Origin: Wurfbainia villosa
Taxonomy: Eukaryota; Streptophyta; Magnoliopsida; Zingiberales; Zingiberaceae
Assembly: GCA_025175895.1 (NCBI GenBank)
Contig: CM045998.1
Coordinates: 12,695,153 to 12,759,152 of the forward strand
Reading direction: 5' to 3'
Length of the DNA: 64,000 nt
The translations under genes and the position numbers were made by a program. Positions 55,189 to 64,000 of the stretch are shown piece by piece (position 1 is the stretch's first letter; each line of letters begins with the position of its first letter). The notes under the pieces were generated by a model, which saw only the letters and a program-made list of their open reading frames with translations, did not search any database and was not told where the DNA came from.

Positions 55189-57250
55189 GGCTGCGCATCA
55201 TGGACAATCGCGAGATAAACTGACAATGGATGAGCAAGTATATTGAGAGAGGAAGAAGTGAAAGAGAGAAGAACAAGGTCAGTTAATTGTTCCATAAACA
55301 CACATAATGACATTTTTAATTTTTCGAAGAAATTTTTATCTAAAGAGGCAAATGAAGATTTTTGATTATTCTGGTCGAGAAAGAAGATAAAGATTTTGAG
55401 TAGCTTTTGAAGATGCTTCGCTTTCCAGCTTATGATAAGTATGATCAGCACATTAATTAGCATGCAAGAAATTAAATGCTTCATCTGGCAATGCAATTAG
55501 CTATAGCTCTTCCTACTGTTGCCACTTAATTACTTCGAGGACCATAATCTACCTACACCAAGTAACAGTTGTGTGTTTTTCTGTGTCTTGTAATTAAGAT
55601 TTTTTTTTTTTTGTTTTAAGTTGTCATAATGTTTGAGTTGTTTGAGTTTGAGGGTCTTAAAATTTAGGAGTCTTTTTCCTCTGGTCCAGTAGATAGTAAG
55701 TTTTTTAGCATGAAATTATAGGCCAAGTATTGAATGCAAGATGTCTTAAGGAATAGAGGGAGTAAATATCTTGAATTAAAGAGAGTAAATTTCACAATAG
55801 ATAGTATCCCTGCAGCATTATTTAAGGATTTCTTAGTGTGAGTTCTTGTCTTCGCTAATGATATTCTTAATTACAATTGGGATTACATTGACTTCAATGC
55901 TAATTAGCAACTTGGCCAAGCTGAAATACGTGTGGCATTCCAAGGTTTTGTAAAAAACACTCAAACTCAACCAGGATATGTTACATTCATATGAATACAT
56001 ATTATAGCTTTAATATTAAAAGAATCTGACAAGTTTCTTAAAGACCCTAAAAAAATAAAAGAGCTCAAATCAAAGAGTTTTTTTTTGTTTGTTTGCTGTT
56101 CTTTATTGAAGCCCAGAATCAATCGAAGGAAAAGGCAGAGTTTTCTAATATTTGATGACGCTTACACCATCTCTGTTCGATCCGTAATTTCAGTAGTAGA
56201 GTACTAGATTTAATGATCATTGTCTCCTTGTCTAATTGACTGTTACTGTTCCATATTAATGTCTGTTTTGGAAGTACTGCCAACAACTCTTCAAATTTTA
56301 AAATGAGTCATAGATCCATAGAGTTTATCTAGAGGTGCAATAGTAAATTTGGTACAATAATTCTTCTGCATTGATAGATCCATAGAGAATTTGCCTCCGT
56401 AATTAAGATCTTTTACTCTCAATTCAAGCTGGAGATTGTTAAGGAATCCAGTGGTTCTTTCCTTTACATCTGTTCATAGAGGAGAGAACCAGATTCAGTG
56501 CTGGTCACGCAAGACTTTTGCAGGCTCTTTGCTATACCTTCATTCTCAAATCTCTTCCCTTTTGTGTTTACTGATCATTAGTTTCGATAATTGCCAAAGC
56601 CTCTTAAATATCATTTTACAGGATTGCATTTGTGGCTTAGTCCTGTTTTTGGTCACATCACAATGATGAAGCTTCTGATCATCTGACAGGTTAAAGAGCC
56701 GCAGCCTTCCAAAGAATTAATTAAGGAACTGGTGATCTGTGAAGAATGGAGCAGCACAGAGGGAATGCTTTGGTCGACTTTTACTGCAAGTTTCAGAGGT
56801 TTTGGCTCGCCATGGCAACTCTTTGAAAGTAAGTATCACATGTGGTGGAAGTCAAGGAATTGTAAAACCTTGATTATTGATCCTGTTGTGTAAATAAAAG
56901 TAAAAATAAATAAATAATAGTAATAATAAGAGGTGTATTTTTAATCGTTCAAGATTAATGCTCAACTTTTACTGATGATTGCAAATGAAAAGGATGGATG
57001 CAAAAATTTTGCAAGTTTTCAGATAAGGGTTGTGACTTGACTTGGGCATGGAGTATATATCTAAACTTCAAAAGACAAGTCCTAGTTAGGTTAAGTTGGA
57101 TTGGCTTGGGCCATGGTTGATAAGTTAATGGAGGAATGGAAGGTGAAGAGAAAACCTAGTAAACTCAACTGTACTAAACATCGGATTAAAAATTTCGGAG
57201 CCTCCGAAAAAATACTAAATGACGTTTAAGGCCCGAAATAAATTGTTACG
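55189..57250. other. 3' flank of the trihelix gene and gene-poor DNA
   Basis: The first few hundred bases are the likely 3' UTR. An exon-like segment at 56690-56828 is described separately. Otherwise AT-rich DNA without a recognised gene. Confidence 0.5.
56690..56828 (+). other. Orphan exon-like segment
   Basis: Preceded by CTGACAG and followed by GTAAGT, the segment stays open for 46 codons in one frame (VKEPQPSKELIKELVICEEW at its start) and is less AT-rich than its surroundings. I do not recognise the peptide and cannot connect it to other exons. It could be an exon of a non-coding or unmodelled transcript, or chance. Confidence 0.25.
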
Positions 57251-58050
57251 GGGGTTTACTCCATCGTAACAAATATAGGTCTCTGAATGAGCTTCGAAAC
57301 GCAACTGAGAACGTGGTAAAACTCATTCCGAGCAAAAAATTATGACCTCCTAAAATTTTCTACGTCAAAATATGCTCGAACTCATCCACACTCATCACCA
57401 GTCGACTGACACACATCGATCGACTGCCTCAGTCGACTGACATACATCAATCGACTGTCTCAGTTGACTAAAATACTTTCTATGGATGATTTCAAGAGCT
57501 TTGGCCGACTGGTGATTGATAGCAGTCGACTGATCAAATCAGTCGATTGCTCCAGTCGACTAAAATATCTTCAGTATGCAACCTCGACCATATCAGTCGA
57601 CTGAGATCTTATGGCAATTGACTGATGTACATCAGTCGACTGCCTAATCGACTAAGAAAAGTTCTATGCTCGAGTTTGAGCATAACAGCCGACTAACCTC
57701 AAGGGCAGTCGATTGGTATGTGCAGTCAAGTTCAATTTTAGATGCAACTTAGCATCAATCGACTGACAAACCCTTTAATCGACTGGTGCAATCCATCAGT
57801 CGATTGATAGGCGATTCAACCCGCTTTTTCTAGGTCTAACACGATGGTTTTACCACAAACAACGATGATTACACAACCATTCTTCATGTTCTTCGTGGAA
57901 AAACACGAAACCTGAGATCTAGCTCCTAAAACTAGATTTTCTCCTGACGTTTTCGTCAAATAAACATCGTTTTGAGACAAAATATCCAAATCTTGTGCAA
58001 AAACAACGAAAACTAAAACCCAACGCCAAAAAAATTGATAAAACGACTAG
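57250..58050 (-). mobile_element. 5' internal region of an older minus-strand retroelement, with CAGTCGACTG array
   Basis: This part lies inside the LTR boundary at 58066 and next to a primer-like site (58052-58064). Between 57395 and 57810 there are more than ten copies of CAGTCGACTG or close variants (AATCGACTG, CAGTTGACT). No gag frame survives that I can see. The left limit is arbitrary. Confidence 0.45.
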
Positions 58051-58051
58051 T

Positions 58052-58064
58052 GCTCTGATACTAA
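58052..58064 (-). promoter_or_regulatory. Primer-binding site of the outer retroelement (one change)
   Basis: The reverse complement is TTAGTATCAGAGC, against the usual TTGGTATCAGAGC. It directly abuts the LTR tip TGATGG at 58066. Confidence 0.6.
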
Positions 58065-58378
58065 TTGATGGAAATCCACGAATCTAAGCATGTATGCAAA
58101 AACCAAATAGAGTACAATACGATTCGTGAAGTGGATTTAGTTTTATCAATTTCTACGACAACAAAAACGTAAATAAAACGAACGATAGCATAAACAAAGG
58201 AACTTGAGTGTAATAGAGCAGTCATCGTTCCTCTTCCTTAAGATCCACATTGTCATTCCTACAAAGAAGCAAGGAGCAAGTCTTTCGTAGGATTCTAGAG
58301 CGACGACGCTGTAAATCCTAACCGATAGGATGTTAGGAATCTATCAGAAGGTCAACCCCTAGGAGGACTGTGAGCAAA

Positions 58379-58761
58379 TAATCTGGACATGATAAAGAGT
58401 GTGAGCAAATAATCCGGAAAGGTCACATTTTTTTTCACGTTTTTTTCCTATATTAATTGTGATAAGGTTTCCTTTTCCGTAGGATTAATTGGGATAAGTT
58501 TTCCTTTTTCCATAGGATTAATTGGGATAAGGTTTTCCTTTTTCGTAGGATTAATTGGGATAAGTTTTCCTTTTTCCGTGGGATTAACTGGTGGAATTAG
58601 TACTACTTTGTGGTTTATTTAAAGAGCTCTAGAGATATGTATTTGAGTATCAATCGTTGTAATAAAGTGTTCAAGAAGTTATTTCCTTCTCGCTCTAATT
58701 CCTCTTGCATATTAGTGTGTGTGTGTTTTTGAGTGTACTATCAACGGATCCTAAGCCAACA
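58379..58761 (+). repeat. 5' LTR of the nested copia element
   Basis: Starts TGTGAGCAAATAATC, ends AAGCCAACA. The first 31 bases are duplicated in tandem (second copy at 58410), and a unit of about 35 bases containing TAGGATTAATTGGGATAAG repeats four times. Differences from the 3' LTR are visible, so the insertion is not very recent. Confidence 0.9.
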
Positions 58762-58763
58762 TT

Positions 58764-58775
58764 TGGTATCAGAGC
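58764..58775 (+). promoter_or_regulatory. Primer-binding site of the nested copia element
   Basis: TGGTATCAGAGC, complementary to initiator tRNA-Met, two bases downstream of the 5' LTR. Confidence 0.9.
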
Positions 58776-58816
58776 CTTGATTGTATAGAACACCCAAGAA
58801 TCCATGATTCCATAAA

Positions 58817-59398
58817 ATGTCGGGTTTCCCACAAGCTGCTACGAAGGAGAACGACGGAGTGTCATTTCTCTATCCGATGTTAAGCCCTCACAATTATATT
58901 GTGTGGGTAATAAAGACAGAAGCGATTCTTGATGTCCATGGAGTCTAGGAGGCGGTTGAGCCAGCGGAAGGAGCCCAGGTGGATGCAAAGAAGGACAAAA
59001 AGGCGCAAGCATACATCTTGCAGTGTATCCCTGAAGACATCCTTCTTCAGATCGCAAAAAAGAAGACGGCGAAGGAAGTCTGGGACAGCCTCAAGATGAG
59101 GTACCTTGGTAGTGACCGGGTGAAGAAGGCACGTGTACAGACGTTGAAGAGCGAGTTCGACGCCCTCCGGATGAAGGAGACCGAGATGATTGACGAGTTT
59201 GCTGGCAAACTCAGCGCCATGAGCAGCAAGTTCTCCACTCTTGGTGTCACGTTTGAAGATTCCTCTTTGGTAAAGAAGTTGCTTGACACTGTCCCTGATA
59301 GATTCTTTCCTATTGTTGCCGGTATTGAGCAGTTCTACGACCTTGAGACAATATCATTTGAGGAGACTATAGGAAGACTGAAGGCGTCAGGAAGGTGA
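58817..59398 (+). pseudogene. Copia gag, broken by a stop codon
   Basis: The frame starts MSGFPQAATKENDG and contains typical copia Gag text (ILQCIPEDILLQIAKKKTAK, EVWDSLKMRYLGSDRVKKAR, FAGKLSAMSSKFSTLG). A TAG at 58946-58948 replaces what is normally a Trp codon in the conserved VWEAVEP-type segment. The frame ends in a stop at 59396-59398, and Gag text resumes in the next frame at 59427, so a frameshift lies between. Confidence 0.85.
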
Positions 59399-59426
59399 GC
59401 TCCTACTTACTCATGCCGAATGGCAA

Positions 59427-60149
59427 ATGCGACAGAAGGAGAGCAATGAGGACAATTCGTCAGGAAGCAAGGGGCATGGGTCCAGGAGCCTTGGTCGTGG
59501 CAAATGGCATGGGCGTGGGCAAGGGCGCGGTCGTGGTCGTGGTACGCCGCGCCAAAACAATTCAAGAGGCACTAGCGACAACAACAGAGTCACTCATGAT
59601 AAGAGACATATAAAGTTTTTCAATTGTGAGAAAATGGGGCATTATGCGTCCGAGTGCTACAACAAACGTCGTGATGATGAGGCTTACTTCACTTGCGCCA
59701 CCAATGAAGAGTGCACCACCGATGAAGAGCCAGTACTGATGATGACCGTGTCCCACGAGGAGTCTCACACTAGCCGTGAGCGACAGGATACCATTTTGCT
59801 TAGTGAAGAAAGATTGCTATCGGAGATGTACCGCGACGTTAAGAAAGGAGAAGATAAAAACGTCTGGAACCTTGACAACGGTACCAATAACCACATGACT
59901 GACCATCACGAGAAGTTTCAAGAACTAAATGAAACCATCACCGGGAGGGTGAGGTTTGACAATGGATCAACCATTGAGATCATGGGCAAGGGGACAGTTG
60001 TGTTCGAATGCAAGAACGACGATCAGAAGAATCTCCATGAGGTATACTTGGGTGTCGAGGAAGGTTGCAAAGTTCATCGTCTCTTTGATCCAAGGCATGG
60101 CAAGCTCCAAGTAAGTAGAGATGTAATGTTTCAAGAAAATTGTGAATGA
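59427..60149 (+). pseudogene. Gag zinc knuckle and protease remnant, fused across an integrase deletion
   Basis: A Gly/Arg-rich stretch leads to a zinc knuckle in which the first cysteine is replaced (FFNCEKMGHYASEC). Protease follows with LDNGTNNHMTDHHEKFQEL, where the active-site Asp-Thr/Ser-Gly triplet is changed to Asp-Asn-Gly. After LHEVYLGVEEGCK the text jumps to VHRLFDPRHGKLQVSRDVMF, which is normally found after the integrase core. The catalytic integrase domain is therefore missing. A stop at 60147-60149 separates it from the reverse transcriptase. Confidence 0.85.
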
Positions 60150-60194
60150 GCATGGAGTGCAGGTGCTAACAATGAAGAAAACTTAACGGAGTTT

Positions 60195-62003
60195 ATGGTG
60201 GTGGATGCATTCGACACCAACGAGGTGACTGTTGCAGCAGACGTTGAGGTAGGGATGGAAGATATCACACCACCGACAACAGTCGTAGTACCCATGCCAA
60301 GAGCGTCAAGTCCATCTACACCACTATCGAATGCCTATGCAGCTACCTCGCCTTCGGTAACAAACACACTCGAGTCTCATGAAGGGTCAATCCATTTTAG
60401 ATCCATTGTCGATATCTATGCCAACACTGAGGAAGTGGTTGGTATTGACGAAGAAGAGAATGAGGTGATGATGTTTGAAGAGCCGACATGTTACCAAGAG
60501 GTTGCAACCGAGGCTTGTGGGTACGAAGCAATGGAGGAAAAGCTGAGATCTATTGAGATGAACAAGACCTGGACCCTAACTGAGCTCCCATTAGGCCACA
60601 AACCTATCAACCTAAAGTGGGTATTCAAACAAGTCGTTAAACGCAAAGCAAGATTGGTGGCTAAAAGCTATGTACAAAGACAAGGCATCGACTTTGAAGA
60701 GATGTTTGAACCTGTCGGTAGATTTGACATTGTTCGAGTCATTCTTGCACTTGCGGCAAATCAAAGTTGGGAGGTACACCATCTAGATGTGAAGTCAACA
60801 TTTCTTAATGGAGAGTTAGAAGAAGAAATATATGTCACTCAACCGGAAGAGTTTGAAGTACAAAATCAGAAACATAAGTTGTACAGGCTGTCCAAGGCCC
60901 TCTATGGACTGCGGCAAGCTCCACAAGCTTGGAACATACGACTGAATAGGACTCTGGAAGAGCTTGGTTTCAAGAAATGTACTCAAGAACATGCAGTATA
61001 TACAAGAGGTAAAGGAGAAGCAAGTATACATGTTGGAGTGTATGTCGATGATCTCATCGTGACAGGAAGTAGCACCAAAAAAATCAACAAGTTCAAACAA
61101 CAAATGATGATAGAATTTGAGATGAGTGATTTGGGTCTTCTCTCCTACTACTTAGGGATTGAAGTGGAGCAACAAAAGAGTCGAAGTTTACTTAAACAAT
61201 CAGCATATGCCAAGAAAATTCTATCTCAGTTCAAAATGACAGATTGTAATGCCATAAAGCATCCGATGGAACCCAAGACACAGCTGCATAAAGACTTGGA
61301 AGGGACTCTAGTTGACGCCACGGAGTATAGACACATCATTGGTTGTCTGAGATATTTGCTACACACACAGTCAGACCTATCATATTCTGTCGAAATGACG
61401 AGCAGATACATGGAGAGACCGACAATCATGCATCAAAAGGTGGTCAAACAGATTTTCAGGTATTTGAAAGGTACAATCCACTTTAGACTTGTTTACATAA
61501 AAGGACCCCAAGAAGTTGGTGTATTCAGCTACTCAGATAGTGATTTAGCCAGCAATCTCGATGGAAGGAAAAGCACAAGTGGAATGACTTTCTATTTTAA
61601 TGAAAGTTTGGTGTCCTGGAATTCACAGAAACAGAAGACAGTGACGCTTTCATTTTGTGAGGCAGAATTCATGACAACCACAACTGCAGCCTATCATGCT
61701 TTATGGTTAAGGAGCCTTGCTAGCAAATTAACTGGTGTAAAGCCAAAGTCGGTAATTTTGTCTGTTGACAACAAATCTGTCATAGCTCTTATGAAGAATC
61801 TGGTATTCCATGGTCGAAGCAAGCATATAAATACAAGGTTTTATTTTATCAGAGAATGTGTTGAGAAGGGACAGATTGTGGTTGAGTTCGTTAATACTGG
61901 AGAACAGCGAGCAGACGTTTTAACTAAAGCATGGCCAGGAGTGAAGTTAGCTGTCATGCGACAACTATTCGACGTCCTTGATTTAGAACCATGTCAGGAT
62001 TAG
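60195..62003 (+). pseudogene. Copia reverse transcriptase and RNase H
   Basis: A 602-codon open frame. After a low-conservation linker, the reverse transcriptase starts near 60520 (WTLTELPLGHKPINLKWVFK) and holds KARLVAKSYVQRQGIDFEEM, VHHLDVKSTFLNGELEEEIY, LYGLRQAPQAW and the catalytic YVDD at 61041-61052. A few residues normally between KWVFK and KARLVAK are missing. RNase H follows with SDSDLASNLDGRKSTSGMTF, CEAEFMTTTTAAYHALWLRS, VDNKS and HINTRFYFIREC. The frame is intact, but without upstream gag-pol continuity or integrase it is not functional alone. Confidence 0.9.
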
Positions 62004-62012
62004 GAGGGGTAA

Positions 62013-62397
62013 TGTGAGCAAATAATCCGGACATGATAAAGAGTGTGAGCAAATAATCCGGACAGGTCACATTTGTCACATTTTTTTCCTATATTAATTG
62101 TGATGAGGTTTCCTTTTCCGTAGGATTAATTGGGATAAGTTTTCCTTTTTTCATAGGATTAATTGGGATAAGTTTTTCCTTTTCCATAGGATTAATTGAG
62201 ATAAATTTTCCTTTTTTCGTGGGATTAACTAGTGGAATTAGTATTACTTTGTGGTTTATTTAAAGAGCTCTAGAGATGTTGAGCATCAATCATTGTAATA
62301 AAGTGTTCAAGAAGTTATTCCCTTCTCACTCTAATTCCTGTTGCATATTAGTGTGTGTGTGTTTTTGAGTGTACTATCAACAGATACTAAGCCAACA
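62013..62397 (+). repeat. 3' LTR of the nested copia element
   Basis: Begins TGTGAGC right after the purine tract GGATTAGGAGGGGTAA and ends CCAACA before the target duplication. It carries the same tandem start and the TAGGATTAATTGGGATAAG-type repeats as the 5' LTR. Confidence 0.9.
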
Positions 62398-62449
62398 AGG
62401 ACCATGCCTAATATATAAAAAGCGGGTCGGATTTATTATCGATCCATCA

Positions 62450-64000
62450 TCAATAACGGATCCATGATTTAATGAGCTCTACATAAAAATCATATGTAAA
62501 AAAGGTGTGTAGATATGTACTAATGTACTATTTTGTTTAATACGTGAAAAAAAAAGGATGTGCTTGATCACTTTGCTTAAATAATTTTTTCAGCTTTTGT
62601 TTGATCGATCTTCCACTTGAGTATGGTATTTAGAGAAGCAGAGAAGTTGACATATGGATCGGTCGTCTCAAATTGCAAAAGAAAACATATAATTGAATCT
62701 TTTTTTCCTATCTTTTGATTTCAGTGGAAGAAAGGCATGCACGAACAGAAGTGTTCAAACTTTCCTAACTTTTAATCTAAAGTTGATCTTACCAAGAAGT
62801 CCAGGTCAATTTCTAGGGAAGGCTAGATGGCATACGATCAAAAACATTCTGAGGAGAAGGCATCCACTTTCAGGATTAGTTAGGCGAAATCTAGACACCT
62901 AAATTATCAAAAAAAAAAATCTCAAATAGTTTCCATCGTATCATTATCTATGTATATTGCTTGATCTTCTTGACAAAGCACACAAATCAGAAACATCTTT
63001 CTCAAGAGATTGTCTCTAGGATTTAGATTGCTACAAGACACCTCCCCGCGGATGGCCATCTTAGCTCAAATAGACGAGGATGAATGCCACTCTAGGATAT
63101 CGGAGACCTTTCTTCGAAATCCCACATAGATAATCTTATTTAGCTATCGAAAAATTTGGTGTCTTTGTATGGTCTTGTTTTCTTCAGGCTTCTGTTATTC
63201 ACTTCTTTAGAAGAGAGTTGTGAGAGCCATCAATTCTAGGACCATCACTGCTTTCCCACAGCTCGTGTAGATCGACATGTCTGATCCCAATGGAGAGTAG
63301 TAGGCATATGAACACAAGAAAACGCCATTAAATGTAATCCTAAAAGAAATTATATTTTAGTCGATGAAGTTGTTTGACTAGAATAACCTGTCCTAACTTT
63401 ACACTTTTCGTATCCAATTTGGTCTCGGCTGAAGCATGATGTGTTTTGAACAAGAAGAAAAGTTGCAGCACATGGATGTTGAATGGACAAACAAAAGCAA
63501 CATCAAAATATGAACAAGTGATCGAGTCTCGCTAATCACTACTTATGGTAAATGATGGTTGCGGTGGACTTACATATGATTATCGTAATGTATCTGAGTG
63601 TGTCGTATTGATTCGAATCCGATTAAAAATGATCTAATTATTATGGTTTAAGTTAACGGGTTTATATTATTGGATGTGGATTAATGAATTTTAGATCCAT
63701 ATGTATAGAACCCTTTAATCCGTACCGTTAGCATTGATGGGATGTTAACGGATTTTGGATTAACACTATATATAAAGTGTGATCCCCGCAGGAGAGGATG
63801 ATTCGGCCGACTCTTGTTTTCCTCATTGGACAAAGCATTCGGAGTCGATCTCTCTCGACCTGTGAAAGATCAAGCCTTACGGTGTTTCTTCCAACTTCAA
63901 ATTCTTCCGGCGATATAGACTCTGGAATCAGACACATGGTTTTACATTTTCATTTTCAGTTTTACTTTCGCATATTTGTTATAGATCGTCAGACAATATC
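62450..64000. other. Right-edge region with no recognised gene
   Basis: AT-rich DNA with no protein-like frame. From about 63560 to the edge, a dimeric TTAACGGATT/GTTAACGGGT theme, a TATATATAAAG at 63769 and a leader-like stretch resemble a promoter of an LTR or of a gene that starts beyond the window. Nothing firmer can be said. Confidence 0.4.

Larger units (their letters stand above)
58379..62397 (+). mobile_element. Ty1/copia retrotransposon, complete ends, defective inside
   Basis: The 4,019-bp element has LTRs at 58379-58761 and 62013-62397, a tRNA-Met primer site (58764-58775), a purine tract (62000-62012) and a perfect 5-bp target duplication AGGAC at 58374-58378 and 62398-62402. Gag, a protease remnant and reverse transcriptase/RNase H are present, but the integrase core is deleted and several stops and a frame change interrupt the frame. 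It lies within an older LTR. Confidence 0.93.
58066..62449 (-). repeat. Outer LTR, split by a nested copia element
   Basis: The LTR starts TGATGG at 58066 and ends CCATCA at 62449, perfect inverted tips. Its own sequence is 58066-58378 plus 62403-62449, about 360 bases once the insertion and its 5-bp duplication are removed. On the minus strand it has TTTTTATATATTAG near its 5' end as a possible TATA box. Confidence 0.65.

Noticed and set aside
54781..55246. Arg/Gly/Pro-rich frames in other frames and the opposite strand of the trihelix exon 2
   Set aside because: GC-rich coding DNA opens other frames; only the annotated frame shows the trihelix and coiled coil.

Overview
This window is nuclear plant DNA. 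Genes are widely spaced, many carry introns in the GT-AG style, and most of the rest is transposable-element debris in AT-rich DNA. Two genes (a trihelix factor and a serine carboxypeptidase) have very GC-rich first exons with GC falling toward the 3' end, which fits a monocot; I cannot name the species. There are no bacterial features, tRNA or rRNA genes, or CRISPR arrays that I can see.

Six host genes can be modelled from splice sites and reading frame. In order: a small secreted EPF-like signalling peptide (4662-5420, +); the spliceosomal U2 snRNP protein U2B'' (7735-12939, +, five exons); a four-pass CASP-like membrane protein of subfamily 4 (23831-18210, -, three exons, one 4.9 kb intron); a nucleolar DNA polymerase V / MYBBP1A-type protein (26311-34280, +, eight exons, one GC-AG intron); a serine carboxypeptidase-like hydrolase (44980-47212, +, nine exons, complete catalytic triad); and a GT-3-type trihelix transcription factor (54220-55188, +, two exons). 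All six models close in frame from start to stop. They look like independent housekeeping or developmental genes, with no sign of a gene cluster. The U2B'' and polymerase V genes share site II (TGGGCC) and AAACCCTA-type promoter elements, which suits growth-linked expression.

The mobile part is rich. The left edge holds the gag end, primer-binding site and 1.49 kb LTR of a minus-strand Ty1/copia element of SIRE type. A complete but decayed copia element (58379-62397) has a perfect 5-bp target duplication, has lost its integrase core, and sits inside the LTR of an older minus-strand element. A 746-bp TRIM (20155-20900) lies in the long intron of the CASP-like gene. Three hAT-type elements with 8-bp target duplications are defined (14347-14482, 14559-15044, 48329-48501) plus a larger one carrying a long internal hairpin (41739-42736). 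A CACTA element (36361 to about 41448) has broken a LINE reverse-transcriptase gene, and its own right tip is missing. There are also an Au-type SINE, three copies of a SINE-like repeat, several tandem arrays and a long-inverted-repeat element.

No wholly new functional system is evident. The most unusual observations are one palindromic motif (CAGTCGACTG and variants) shared by otherwise unrelated repeats, the nested insertion stacks, the hairpin inside the hAT element, and a charged insertion in the receptor-specificity loop of the EPF-like peptide.
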